Shown piece by piece: positions 7,659 to 16,544 of a DNA stretch of 64,000 nt (the first letter of the stretch is position 1; each line of letters starts with the position of its first letter). Made by a program: the position numbers and the translations under genes. The notes below the pieces were generated by a model, which ran no database searches, was not told the origin of the DNA, and saw nothing but the letters and a program-made list of their open reading frames with translations. Source of the DNA: Propionispira arboris (lineage in GTDB: Bacteria > Bacillota > Negativicutes > Selenomonadales > Selenomonadaceae); NCBI RefSeq assembly GCF_900109225.1, contig NZ_FNZK01000015.1, positions 1 to 64,000 of the forward strand. The letters run 5' to 3'.

Positions 7659-8981
7659 ATGACAGAACAAGAAATCAAAGACCAAGATTTAAAATACAAT
7701 TTACACTCTTGGTCTAAACAGGGTAACTTAAATCCAATTGCCGTGGCAAAAAGTGAGGGCATCTACTTTTTCGATTATGCCGGCAAACGCTACACTGATA
7801 TGTCATCCCAACTCGTTAACCTAAATCTTGGGCACAGCAACAAGGAGATCGTTGCTGCCATCAAAAAGCAGGCCGATCAATTCTGCTTTATGGCGCCAGG
7901 CTATGCTGTAGAATCACGTTCAACTCTCGCTAAAATGGTAATTGATCTAATGCCGGACAACATGGGCAAAGTATTTTTTACCAATGGTGGTGCTGATGCC
8001 AATGAAAACGCCATCAAAATGGCGCGAATGTTTACGGGACGAAACAAAATTTTCAGCCGTTATAGAAGTTATCACGGATCAACCTTTGGCGCCGGCAACT
8101 TAACGGGTGAACCACGCCGCTATCCACTCGAACCAGGAATCCCCGGCTTTATAAAATTCTTTGACCCGTATGTATATCGTGAAGCCATCAATTTTGCCGA
8201 CGAAGAAGCAGCCACTGCTTTTTATATTACGAAACTACGCGAACAGGTTCTCTATGAAGGCGCCGATAATATCGCTGCCATTGTCATGGAAACCATTACA
8301 GGTTCCAATGGTGTAATCATCCCACCCAAAGGCTATCTCAAAGGCGTCCGCAAAATTTGCGATGATTATGGCATCATGATGATCTGCGATGAAGTCATGG
8401 CTGGTTTTGGTCGTACCGGTAAAATGTTTGCCTTCGAACACTTCGATGTGAAACCAGATATCGTCTCGTTTGCCAAAGGAATTACCTGTGGTTATGTGCA
8501 GCTCGGCGGCGTGGCTGTCAGCAAAAAAATTGCTGCCTATTTTGATGACCATACTTTACTTTGCGGTTTGACATATAGTGCCCATCCACTAGCCTGTGCA
8601 GCCGGTGTTGCTGCCCTCAAATATTATAAAGATGCTCATATTTTAGAAAATGTCGAAAAAGTCGGCAAAGTCCTTGGTGAACTGCTCGAAGCTTTCAAAA
8701 TGAAACATCCTTGTATTGGCGATGTCCGTTATATAGGTCTGTTCTCTGCCTTAGAACTTGTGAAAAACAGACAGACCAAAGAGCCCCTGGTCGCTTATGG
8801 GCAAGATCCAGAAGGTATTATGGGTGGTATTATTAAAAAGCTAATCGGGAAAGGTTTCGTAACATATTCACACGAAAATATGATTATGGTTGCACCACCA
8901 CTCATCATCACCGAAAACCAGCTGCAAGAAGCCATGACAATTTTAGATGAAGTATTATACAGCGTCGACAAAACAATCTAA
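7659..8981 (+). CDS. Class III aminotransferase, probable beta-alanine (omega-amino acid) aminotransferase
   Basis: This is a PLP enzyme of the class III (omega-amino acid) family, 440 residues. The PLP lysine is K273 in SFAKGITCGYVQLGG; the cofactor-binding ICDEVMAGFGRTGKMFAFE and the FFTNGGADANENAIK segments are intact. Relatives include taurine-pyruvate and beta-alanine aminotransferases. Placed opposite a complete uracil-to-beta-alanine set and followed by an iron-type dehydrogenase, it most likely converts beta-alanine to malonate semialdehyde, matching the role named PydD in described extended pyrimidine pathways. The amino acceptor (pyruvate or 2-oxoglutarate) cannot be told from sequence. 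Taurine is the main alternative substrate. Confidence 0.85.
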   Translation: MTEQEIKDQDLKYNLHSWSKQGNLNPIAVAKSEGIYFFDYAGKRYTDMSSQLVNLNLGHSNKEIVAAIKKQADQFCFMAPGYAVESRSTLAKMVIDLMPDNMGKVFFTNGGADANENAIKMARMFTGRNKIFSRYRSYHGSTFGAGNLTGEPRRYPLEPGIPGFIKFFDPYVYREAINFADEEAATAFYITKLREQVLYEGADNIAAIVMETITGSNGVIIPPKGYLKGVRKICDDYGIMMICDEVMAGFGRTGKMFAFEHFDVKPDIVSFAKGITCGYVQLGGVAVSKKIAAYFDDHTLLCGLTYSAHPLACAAGVAALKYYKDAHILENVEKVGKVLGELLEAFKMKHPCIGDVRYIGLFSALELVKNRQTKEPLVAYGQDPEGIMGGIIKKLIGKGFVTYSHENMIMVAPPLIITENQLQEAMTILDEVLYSVDKTI

Positions 8982-9033
8982 TAAAAATTGATATTACGCT
9001 TGGGGCTCGCCACCAAGCTTCAGGAGGTATTTT

Positions 9034-10137
9034 ATGTTTCGTTTTGCTCTACCGACAAAAATAATTTTCGGCAAAAAATGTGTAAAAGAACATGCTGCTG
9101 AACTGCTTACGCTCGGCAAAAAAGCTTTTATTGTCACCGGAAAATATTCAGCAAAATTAAATGGTTCGTTACTGGATGTTCAGGAAGCTCTTGAGTCAAT
9201 CGGTATTTCGTATATTCTCTTCGATCAAATCACCAGTAATCCGACGATTGATCAAGTACGCACGGCAGCGCAAATTGCCCGCGAGAAAAAAGTTGATTTC
9301 ATCATTGGCATTGGGGGCGGTTCGCCGCTTGATGCAGCCAAAGCTATCGCCGTGCTTGCCACCAATGAACTCGATGACCAGCAATTATTCACAGGGCCCT
9401 ATGCCCAACCATTTTTGCCAGTTGCAGCCGTTCCGACGACTGCGGGAACCGGTAGTGAAGTGACTCAATATTCTATTCTCAGCAATGCGAATCTGGAAAC
9501 AAAAACCTCGATAGCTCATAGCGGTATTTTCCCAAAGCTAGCGTTTCTCGATGCTCGCTATACGACAAAACTACCAAAACGCGTGACCATTCATACTGCC
9601 GTTGATGCTTTATCCCATTCTCTGGAAGGCTATTTATCCGTCAAAGCAAATACCTTTAGCAATATTTTTGCCGAAAAAAGCTTACATCTTCTAGGTGAAT
9701 GCCTGCCTTATATAAGTAAAGACCCCACACTTCAGATTCGTGAAAAACTGCTTTATGCTTCCATGCTCGGCGGGATCGTCATTGCGCATACTGGCACAAC
9801 CGCCGTTCATTCGATGGGATATTCCTTAACGTATTTTAAAGGAATTGACCATGGTCGTGCCAATGGATTGCTACTCGCTGAATATTTGCGATACCTTGAT
9901 GTATCATATCACGAGAAGATACAATCAATCCTTCAGATACTACAAATGAAGACAATTGATGAATTTGCGGCAAAAATGCATCATCTTTTAGGTGAAACCG
10001 ATACCATCACCGCTGCAGAAGTTAAACTTTTTAGTGAAAAAGCAGCGGGTGCCGCAAATATTTCCAATACCTTGCTGCCGCCAACCGAGCAGGATTTGGC
10101 GGCAATGTTCCAGAAAAGTTTAAAATTTGTCTCGTAA
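9034..10137 (+). CDS. Iron-type alcohol dehydrogenase, probable malonate semialdehyde reductase
   Basis: This 367-residue group III (iron-containing) alcohol dehydrogenase has an NAD(P)-binding GGGSPLDAAKA segment and a VPTTAGTGSEVTQYS motif. Metal ligands are visible at D191, H195, H259 and H273. AGGAGG lies upstream of the ATG. It directly follows the aminotransferase, so the expected job is reduction of malonate semialdehyde to 3-hydroxypropionate, the PydE role in extended reductive pyrimidine pathways. This disposes of a toxic aldehyde and of reducing equivalents in an anaerobe. Substrate specificity is inferred only from the neighbourhood. Confidence 0.85.
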   Translation: MFRFALPTKIIFGKKCVKEHAAELLTLGKKAFIVTGKYSAKLNGSLLDVQEALESIGISYILFDQITSNPTIDQVRTAAQIAREKKVDFIIGIGGGSPLDAAKAIAVLATNELDDQQLFTGPYAQPFLPVAAVPTTAGTGSEVTQYSILSNANLETKTSIAHSGIFPKLAFLDARYTTKLPKRVTIHTAVDALSHSLEGYLSVKANTFSNIFAEKSLHLLGECLPYISKDPTLQIREKLLYASMLGGIVIAHTGTTAVHSMGYSLTYFKGIDHGRANGLLLAEYLRYLDVSYHEKIQSILQILQMKTIDEFAAKMHHLLGETDTITAAEVKLFSEKAAGAANISNTLLPPTEQDLAAMFQKSLKFVS

Positions 10138-10191
10138 CCAAACAATGATCAGACCTATTTTTTCATTTGGTAGAAAATAATATAAAATCTC

Positions 10192-10262
10192 GCAATGATG
10201 CCTGGCGCAAACCAACACTCCTAGCTAAGGAGTATTGGTCTTTGTGCTGGGTTCTTTTGCTT
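10192..10262 (+). terminator. Long hairpin in front of the binding-protein gene
   Basis: Bases 10201-10210 pair with 10242-10251 and 10211-10222 pair with 10228-10239 around the loop AGCTA, about 22 pairs in all with wobbles, followed by TTCTTTTGCTTTTT. A possible weak promoter (TATAAA near 10181) lies before it, so it may be the terminator of the dehydrogenase unit or a leader attenuator. GCAATGATGC just upstream resembles the hexaloop hairpins of the other leaders, but its stem has only two pairs. Confidence 0.6.
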
Positions 10263-10297
10263 TTTATAGAAATCGTACGATAAAAGGAGGCTTTTCC

Positions 10298-11446
10298 ATG
10301 GTTAAACAATATTTATGTATTGCAGGTTTAATCCTTTCTGTTTTTGTTTCTGGCTGTGCCGGAATTGGTGACTCCAAGGACATTAAAATCGGTGGTAATC
10401 TCGAAATGACGGGAAGTACCGCATCTTATGGACAATCCATGTCCAACGGCATCAAACTTGCTCTCAAAGAAGTAAACTCTTCCGGCGGCGTATTGGGTAA
10501 ACAAGTGACATTTACCGTTGCCGATAACAAATCTGAACCATCCGAATCCGCCAATGCGGTTACCAAATTAATTACTCAGGATCATGTTTCTTTGATTTTG
10601 GGTGCCGCAGCCTCTTCGAACACCATTGCCGCCGCTCAAATTGCTGCTGACAATAAAGTTCCCTTTATCACACCATTTTCTACCAATCCAAAAGTAACCG
10701 TCAATGATGGCAAATTAAACGATTTTGCTTTTCGTGTCTGTTTCATTGATCCTTTTCAAGGAACTGTAATGGGGCAATTTGCTACAAAAACATTAAAAGT
10801 AAAAAAAGCTGCAATCTTTATTGATAATAGTGCTGATTATTCGAAAGGATTAGCACAGTATTTTGAAGAAAGTTTTGTAAAAAATGGCGGTGAAATTATA
10901 GCAAAAGAAGCTTACTTGCAAAAAGACCAAGACTTCAAAGCCACTTTAACGAAAATCAAAGCCAGTAATCCAGATGTACTGTTTATCCCTGGTTATTATG
11001 AAGAAGTTGGTAAAATCATCAAACAAGCCCGTGAAATCGGCTTTACCATTCCGATCATCGGTGGCGATGGCTGGGATTCAACAAAACTCGTTGACATTGC
11101 TGGTCCAGATGCACTCAATAACACATATTTTTCCAACCATTATGCAACCGATGCCAAAACTCCAGAAATCGTAAAATTTATTGAAGCTTATAAACAGGAA
11201 TATGGTCAAGTACCAGATGCACCAGCAGTCCTCGGTTATGATGCTGCGTATATGGCAATTGACGCTATAAAACGTGCCAACAGCGCCGATCCACTCAAAA
11301 TCAAAGATGCATTAGTGACCACAGCCGGACTCCAGCTCGTAACCGGTAATATCAGCCTTGATGAAAACCATAATCCAATCAAATCAGCTGTTGTCATCGA
11401 ATTTAAAGATGGTAAACAAGTCTACAAAGAAACGATCAATCCATGA
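10298..11446 (+). CDS. Amino-acid ABC transporter substrate-binding lipoprotein (LivJ type), orphan
   Basis: This is a periplasmic-binding protein of the branched-chain amino-acid (Peripla_BP_6) family, 382 residues. The start at 10298 sits behind AAAAGGAGG; a longer frame from 10235 has no ribosome site. The signal peptide ends in the lipobox VSGC with Cys20 as the lipid-modified residue. The mature part starts with KIGGNLEMTGSTASYGQSMSNG, typical of LivJ-like sensors. No permease or ATPase genes (livHMGF) follow: the gene ends in a terminator shared with yitT. It may work with a transporter encoded elsewhere, or as a ligand sensor for a product of the adjacent pathway. Confidence 0.88.
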   Translation: MVKQYLCIAGLILSVFVSGCAGIGDSKDIKIGGNLEMTGSTASYGQSMSNGIKLALKEVNSSGGVLGKQVTFTVADNKSEPSESANAVTKLITQDHVSLILGAAASSNTIAAAQIAADNKVPFITPFSTNPKVTVNDGKLNDFAFRVCFIDPFQGTVMGQFATKTLKVKKAAIFIDNSADYSKGLAQYFEESFVKNGGEIIAKEAYLQKDQDFKATLTKIKASNPDVLFIPGYYEEVGKIIKQAREIGFTIPIIGGDGWDSTKLVDIAGPDALNNTYFSNHYATDAKTPEIVKFIEAYKQEYGQVPDAPAVLGYDAAYMAIDAIKRANSADPLKIKDALVTTAGLQLVTGNISLDENHNPIKSAVVIEFKDGKQVYKETINP

Positions 11447-11470
11447 TATTTTCATCGTAAATAAAACATA

Positions 11471-11524
11471 AAAAAAGGAAATGATCAGCAGTAATAAACT
11501 GCCTTGATCATTTCCTTTTTTTTT
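11471..11524. terminator. Bidirectional terminator
   Basis: AAAGGAAATGATCA pairs with TGATCATTTCCTTT across a loop of about 20 bases, with A and T runs on either side. It ends both the binding-protein gene and the convergent yitT-like gene. Confidence 0.85.
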
Positions 11525-11541
11525 ATATTTTGCCTTATTTG

Positions 11542-12456
11542 TTAATGAATTGCCTTTTTCTTAAACATACCACCGACAATATCATGAACCGGATTAATCG
11601 TCACAAAAGAAGCCTCATCTTTTTCCATGACAATTTCCTTAAGTTTATCGACTTCCAAACGAGTTACCACACTATATAAAACCTTTTTCGGATCACCCGT
11701 ATAGCCGCCTTCACCATGTAAAAGCGTAACCCCACGGCCAAGTCTGGCCATGATTGCTGCTGTAATTTCCTCGTGATTTTCCGTAACAATCATAACAGCA
11801 TAAGATTCATCGAGCCCCTTAATGACAATATCAATCATCTTTGATATAACAAAGTAAGCAACCAATGAATACATGGCTTTATCCCAGCTAAATACCAGGC
11901 TGGCACTGCTTAAGATAAATAGATTGATGAACATAACTACTTCACCAATGGAAAAACTACTTTTTTTGTCCAAAATAATTGCCACAATTTCCGTACCGTC
12001 CAGCGAGCCGCCATTACGAATAATGAGACCTACGCCCAGGCCTGTGATGATCCCACCAAAAATTGCCGCGAGAAATAAATCGCCAGTAAGTTTTTCGACT
12101 GGACCAAAGTAAGCGGTCCAAGCCGATAGGGAAAGGATTGCAAATGTCGTTGAAAAAGCAAATCGTTTGCCAATCTGCTTATAACCAAGATATAAAAACG
12201 GTAGATTAAATAGGATAATAAAAATCCCTAATGGCTGACCCGTCAAGGCACTAGCCATAATTGAAATACCAACCACTCCACCATCAATAATATTATTCGG
12301 AACTAAAAAAATTTCAAGTCCCACAGCTGTAATAATCGAACCAATAAATAGGCTTACATATTTTTTGATATAAGCCTGTACTTTTTTTCGATGCTTTGCT
12401 TTACGTTTTTGTTCAGCAGCTAATTCGGGATCTAATATCATTTCATTTTCGGCCAT
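11542..12456 (-). CDS. YitT family membrane protein (DUF161/DUF2179)
   Basis: This 304-residue protein has a basic N-terminus, five or six membrane segments from about residue 35 to 200 (DUF161 type) and a C-terminal cytoplasmic DUF2179 domain with YAVMIVTENHEEITAAIMARLGRGVT and YSVVTRLEVDKLKEIV segments. The family is widespread in Firmicutes; its biochemical role is not established. AAGGAG precedes the ATG. It is transcribed alone, convergent with the binding-protein gene. Confidence 0.88.
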   Translation of the reverse strand: MAENEMILDPELAAEQKRKAKHRKKVQAYIKKYVSLFIGSIITAVGLEIFLVPNNIIDGGVVGISIMASALTGQPLGIFIILFNLPFLYLGYKQIGKRFAFSTTFAILSLSAWTAYFGPVEKLTGDLFLAAIFGGIITGLGVGLIIRNGGSLDGTEIVAIILDKKSSFSIGEVVMFINLFILSSASLVFSWDKAMYSLVAYFVISKMIDIVIKGLDESYAVMIVTENHEEITAAIMARLGRGVTLLHGEGGYTGDPKKVLYSVVTRLEVDKLKEIVMEKDEASFVTINPVHDIVGGMFKKKAIH

Positions 12457-12711
12457 AAATCAGTTCTCCTTTTCTTTATATACTATATATTATACATACA
12501 TAAGTTAAGTTCTGGCAAATGCCGATGCGCCTCACAGCCAATTACAGAGAATTAAAGCCATATTTAAAAAAATGATTTAATCTGAATATTATGCATTCTA
12601 AGCTAAATTTCCGTCTATTACTTGACTTTAAGCAAATATATAATGCAGATGCATATTTAACCTTATATTTACTTAAATAATGTCCTATTTTCCTTTAGGT
12701 GAACGGATTTA

Positions 12712-12770
12712 TTTATGATTGACTTTGACGTTTTATATGAAGTTTTTTTATTTTTATGATTGACTTTGAC
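12712..12770 (+). promoter_or_regulatory. FruR operator: two direct repeats
   Basis: The 18-base sequence TTTATGATTGACTTTGAC occurs at 12712-12729 and again at 12753-12770, 41 bases (about four helical turns) apart. DeoR-type sugar regulators bind direct repeats of this kind in front of their own operons. The second copy contains the -35 of the fru promoter, which would give repression by occlusion. Confidence 0.65.
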
Positions 12771-12789
12771 CTATTCTGAGTGATATATT
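12760..12789 (+). promoter_or_regulatory. Promoter of fruR-fruK-fruA
   Basis: -35 TTGACT (12760-12765) inside the second repeat, 18-base spacer, -10 TATATT (12784-12789). The start would fall at about 12796, close to the ribosome site. The 356 bases between the yitT start and fruR hold this regulatory region and otherwise nothing I recognise. Confidence 0.5.
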
Positions 12790-12812
12790 TAGCTTAGAAA
12801 GGCGTGATTGAT

Positions 12813-13586
12813 GTGCTCACTGAAGAACGGTATGCAACCATCCTAAAAATTCTTGATGAAAAAAAAGCTGTAACGGTTCTTGAATTAACCAAGATATTGA
12901 ATTCTTCAGAATCGACAATCCGACGTGATTTAACAGCCCTTCATCAAAGCGGCAAATTATATAAAGTATATGGTGGCGCAACTTCGATCGACAATAATTA
13001 TAGTACCCGTGAAGAAGATGTGACTACCAAACATGATATGCATATGAACGAAAAAGCGACAATTGCCAAAGCTGCCGCAGCGATGGTTGAGCGTAATGAT
13101 TTTGTTTATATTGATGCTGGCACAACAACCGAACTTATGATAGAACATTTAACCGAATCACATGCCACCTATGTCACGAATGGTATCATACATGCAACAA
13201 AATTAGTTACCCGCGGTTTTAAAGTTTTTGTCATTGGTGGTGAATTAAAGGAAACCACTGCTGCCATGATCGGTACGGAAGCAATGAATAATTTAAGGTC
13301 TTACAATTTCACCAAAGGTTTTTTCGGCGTGAACGGTATCAGTACAAAATCCGGGTTTTCAACCCCTGACTCGAGTGAAGGTTTGGTAAAGAGTGAAGCC
13401 TTATCACGGTGTAAAAAAGCTTTTGTATTGGCTGACAATTCCAAATTCAATAAGATCTCGCCCATTACATTCGCGAATATATCATGTGCCACAATTATTA
13501 CAACAACCTTAACGGACAAAAAATATCTAGACTATACAAATATTATCGAGGTGAATGAAAATCATGATTTATACAGTAACATTTAA
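12813..13586 (+). CDS. fruR: DeoR-family regulator of the fructose operon
   Basis: This 257-residue DeoR-type repressor has an N-terminal winged helix (MLTEERYATILKIL, then LTKILNSSESTIRRDLTALH) and a C-terminal sugar-phosphate sensor domain with IDAGTTTELMIEHL and GGELKETTAAMIGTEA. The start is the GTG at 12813, which gives the usual MLTEER opening and a good distance from GAAAGG; the GTG at 12804 is too close. It heads fruR-fruK-fruA and should repress it until fructose 1-phosphate accumulates. Its end overlaps the start of fruK. Confidence 0.9.
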   Translation: MLTEERYATILKILDEKKAVTVLELTKILNSSESTIRRDLTALHQSGKLYKVYGGATSIDNNYSTREEDVTTKHDMHMNEKATIAKAAAAMVERNDFVYIDAGTTTELMIEHLTESHATYVTNGIIHATKLVTRGFKVFVIGGELKETTAAMIGTEAMNNLRSYNFTKGFFGVNGISTKSGFSTPDSSEGLVKSEALSRCKKAFVLADNSKFNKISPITFANISCATIITTTLTDKKYLDYTNIIEVNENHDLYSNI

Positions 13587-14466
13587 TCCTTCTTTAGACT
13601 ATATCATCCGTCTTGATTCTTTCACTGCCGGTGAAATCAATCGCACCAAATATGAACAAATTCTCGGCGGCGGCAAAGGAATTAACGTATCCATCGTTTT
13701 AAAAAATCTTGGTTTCAATTCTACAGCACTTGGTTTTATTGCTGGTTTTACTGGTAAAGAAATCGAACGCCAACTGCAGAGTTTTGGCTGCAACAGTAAT
13801 TTCGTCAAACTAGACGAAGGCAATTCTCGAATTAATGTCAAAATTAAAGCTGAGAATGAAACTGAAATCAACGGACAAGGTCCCGTAATTAACCAAGCAG
13901 CTCTCAATCAATTATTTTCGCAACTTGATGCACTGCAAAAAGACGATATTTTAGTTTTAGCAGGCAGTATTCCAAACACGCTCCCCGATGACATCTATGA
14001 AAAAATCATGAGTCGTCTCATGGATAAAGGTATCCATATCGTGGTTGATGCAACCTGCAACTTACTCTTAAATGTACTAAAATATAAACCATTCCTCATT
14101 AAACCGAACAATCATGAACTTGGTGAAATGTTTAATGTCGTTTTAAAAACCGATGCCGAAATCGTTGAATATGCCAAAAAGCTGCAAGAAAAAGGTGCCC
14201 AAAATGTTCTGATTTCCATGGCAGGCGACGGGGCAATCTTATTAACTGCCGATGGACAATTTTTCAAAAGTGCAGCACCAAAGGGAATTCTGATTAATTC
14301 TGTTGGTGCAGGTGACTCAATGGTGGCCGGATTTATTACCGGTTATCTCGAGTCAAATGATCTGAAGCAAGCTTTTCATATGGGAGTAGCTACCGGTTCC
14401 GCATCAGCTTTCTCCGAAAATCTTGCTACCAGACCGGAAGTTGAAGCGTTGCTGCAAACAATCTAA
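13564..14466 (+). CDS. fruK: 1-phosphofructokinase
   Basis: This PfkB-family kinase, 300 residues, phosphorylates fructose 1-phosphate to fructose 1,6-bisphosphate. It opens with MIYTVTFNPSLDY, as most FruK proteins do, and has the GGGKGINVS substrate loop near residue 35. The NSVGAGDSMVAGF motif carries the catalytic aspartate near the end. The ATG at 13564 is preferred over 13555, which lies one base from GAGGTG. It overlaps fruR by 23 bases and is followed after 128 bases by fruA. Confidence 0.93.
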   Translation: MIYTVTFNPSLDYIIRLDSFTAGEINRTKYEQILGGGKGINVSIVLKNLGFNSTALGFIAGFTGKEIERQLQSFGCNSNFVKLDEGNSRINVKIKAENETEINGQGPVINQAALNQLFSQLDALQKDDILVLAGSIPNTLPDDIYEKIMSRLMDKGIHIVVDATCNLLLNVLKYKPFLIKPNNHELGEMFNVVLKTDAEIVEYAKKLQEKGAQNVLISMAGDGAILLTADGQFFKSAAPKGILINSVGAGDSMVAGFITGYLESNDLKQAFHMGVATGSASAFSENLATRPEVEALLQTI

Positions 14467-14479
14467 AGACTTATAAAAT

Positions 14480-14521
14480 GTCGGGTTCCAGGGAATTATA
14501 CCAGAACTCGGGAATAATTCC
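14480..14521 (+). promoter_or_regulatory. Intergenic stem-loop between fruK and fruA
   Basis: GGAATTAT at 14493-14500 can pair with ATAATTCC at 14514-14521, and CGGGTTC with GAACTCG as a competing pair. No T-run follows, so it is not a terminator. mRNA processing or stability is a guess. Confidence 0.3.
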
Positions 14522-14594
14522 TTCATATAAACCGAACTGATTGCCGGTGCAGTCAATCCATATCTTATTATGAAAACAAAGGGAGGATTTTATT

Positions 14595-16475
14595 ATGCGT
14601 ATTACGGACTTATTAAAATTAAACAGTATTTCCCTCGATGCAAAAGTATCTGATAAAAAAGGCGCCATTGATACCCTGGCCGATCTTATGGAAAAAGGCG
14701 GTAACCTATCAGACAAGGAAACGTATAAAAAAGCGGTATTCGCTCGTGAAGAATCTGGCACAACCGGTCTTGGTGACGGCATTGCTACCCCACATGCAAA
14801 AAGCAGTGCAGTAAAAGAAGCTGGTCTCGCCGCTATGGTTATTAAAGATGGTATTGAATTTGATTCACTTGATGGCCAACCAGCAAGATTGTTTTTTATG
14901 ATTGCCGCTCCAGATACTGCAGCCGATTTGCATGTTGAAGTATTAAGCCGTTTAGCTACACTTATTATGGACCCCGAATTTAAAGAAGCTTTAATTTTAG
15001 CAAAATCAAAAGAAGAATTCTTAAAATTGATCGATACGAAAGAAGCTGGCAAATTCAATGCCAAACCGGAAACGACCCCGACTGATGGATATCGTGTGCT
15101 TGCTGTTACAGCTTGTCCGACAGGTATTGCCCATACATTCATGGCTGCGGAAAGCCTTGAACAGCATGCTAAACAAATGGGTATTCCTTTCAAAGTTGAA
15201 ACCAATGGCTCGGGTGGGGCAAAAAACACCCTAACCGCCAAAGATATCAAAAATGCCGAATGCATTATTATAGCCGCTGATAAAAATGTCGAAATGGCTC
15301 GCTTTAATGGCAAACCGGTTATTCAAACAAAAGTATCAAATGGTATAAATAAAGCAGAAGAACTTTTAAATAAAGCGATCAGCGGTACCGTTCCAATCTA
15401 TAATCATACAGCAAATACCGATTCAGCTTCGTTTGATTCGGATGAATCGGAAAGCGTCGGCCGCCAAATCTATAAACATCTGATGAATGGCGTATCGCAT
15501 ATGCTTCCATTCGTTATCGGCGGTGGTATCTTAATTGCCCTTGCTTTCTTATTCGATGTATTTGATCCGGCCAATCCGAGTAAATTCGGCTCTAATACAC
15601 CACTCGCTGCTTTCTTCATGGGTGTTGGTGGTGCATCCTTTGGTTTTATGCTGCCAGTACTCGCCGGTTTTATTGCCATGAGTATTGCTGACCGTCCTGG
15701 TCTTGCTGTTGGTTTTGTCGGTGGTGCATTAGCGAACTCCGGTGGATCTGGATTTTTAGGTGCACTACTTGCAGGGTTTGCAGCTGGTTACATCGTCCTC
15801 GGACTGAAAAAAATATCCTCGGGTCTTCCTCAAACACTTGAAGGTATTAAACCTGTTCTTATTTACCCATTACTTGGTGTATTTTTCATGGGTGTCCTCA
15901 TTACCTTTATCATCAACCCACCAGTGGCTGGTATCAACACTTGGATGATGGATACACTCAAAAACATGGATCCAAGCAGCAGAATTTTATTGGGTGTTAT
16001 TTTCGGTGGCATGATGGCTGTTGATATGGGTGGACCTGTCAATAAAGCCGCCTATGTTATCGGTACAGGTGCTCTCGCAAATGGTGAATTCGGCGTGATG
16101 GCCTCCGTTATGGCTGGCGGTATGGTTCCACCACTTGCTATTGCCCTTTGCACTACATTTTTTGGTAATCGTTTTACCGAAAGTGATAGAAAATCAGGTA
16201 TTACGAACTATATTATGGGTCTTTCCTTCATTACGGAAGGGGCCATCCCATTCGCCGCAGCCGATCCATTACGCGTTATTCCGTCTTGCATCATTGGCTC
16301 AGCAACAGCTGGTGCGCTTTCGATGGCTTTTGGCTGCACACTTCGTGCTCCACATGGCGGTATTTTCGTTGTACCAACAATCGGTAACCCCCTCATGTAT
16401 TTAGCAGCAATCGCCATTGGTTCAGTGGTCGGCATGATACTGTTAGCAATTTTAAAGAAACCTTTAACGAAATAA
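14595..16475 (+). CDS. fruA: PTS fructose transporter, fused EIIABC
   Basis: This membrane permease takes up fructose with phosphorylation to fructose 1-phosphate. It has 626 residues with domains in the order A-B-C. EIIA (about 1-150) carries the phospho-histidine H67 in GIATPHAKS; EIIB (about 165-265) carries the phospho-cysteine C174 in TACPTGIAHTFMAAE. EIIC (about 290-626) holds the membrane segments with GGGILIALAF and the GGMMAVDMGGPVNK loop. GGGAGG precedes the ATG. The gene ends at a bidirectional terminator shared with the mgtC-like gene. Confidence 0.95.
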   Translation: MRITDLLKLNSISLDAKVSDKKGAIDTLADLMEKGGNLSDKETYKKAVFAREESGTTGLGDGIATPHAKSSAVKEAGLAAMVIKDGIEFDSLDGQPARLFFMIAAPDTAADLHVEVLSRLATLIMDPEFKEALILAKSKEEFLKLIDTKEAGKFNAKPETTPTDGYRVLAVTACPTGIAHTFMAAESLEQHAKQMGIPFKVETNGSGGAKNTLTAKDIKNAECIIIAADKNVEMARFNGKPVIQTKVSNGINKAEELLNKAISGTVPIYNHTANTDSASFDSDESESVGRQIYKHLMNGVSHMLPFVIGGGILIALAFLFDVFDPANPSKFGSNTPLAAFFMGVGGASFGFMLPVLAGFIAMSIADRPGLAVGFVGGALANSGGSGFLGALLAGFAAGYIVLGLKKISSGLPQTLEGIKPVLIYPLLGVFFMGVLITFIINPPVAGINTWMMDTLKNMDPSSRILLGVIFGGMMAVDMGGPVNKAAYVIGTGALANGEFGVMASVMAGGMVPPLAIALCTTFFGNRFTESDRKSGITNYIMGLSFITEGAIPFAAADPLRVIPSCIIGSATAGALSMAFGCTLRAPHGGIFVVPTIGNPLMYLAAIAIGSVVGMILLAILKKPLTK

Positions 16476-16485
16476 ATCGTAACTC

Positions 16486-16527
16486 AAAAAGGCGGACTCA
16501 AAATAAAAATTTTGAGTCCGCCTTTTT
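16486..16527. terminator. Bidirectional terminator fruA / mgtC-like
   Basis: AAAGGCGGACTCAAAA pairs with TTTTGAGTCCGCCTTT across TAAAAA, with T or A runs on both sides. Confidence 0.88.
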
Positions 16528-16544
16528 ATTTTTTTACAACAAAT

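Noticed and set aside
9161-9463. 100-codon frame within the alcohol dehydrogenase gene
   Set aside because: Out-of-frame shadow of a gene with intact metal and nucleotide motifs.
10192-10201. GCAATGATGC as a third ANTAR hexaloop before the binding-protein gene
   Set aside because: The loop has A1 and G4, but the stem has only two pairs and the expected transcript start falls within it; kept only as a remark.
12623-12645. Promoter-like TTGACT ... TATAAT upstream of fruR
   Set aside because: The spacer is only 11 bases, too short for a sigma-A promoter; the TTGACT-18-TATATT pair nearer the gene is better.
14471-15313. Long open frame on the minus strand opposite fruA
   Set aside because: It lies fully across the fruK-fruA gap and the fruA EIIA/EIIB coding region, which has clear motifs; composition is that of an antisense shadow and no ribosome site fits.
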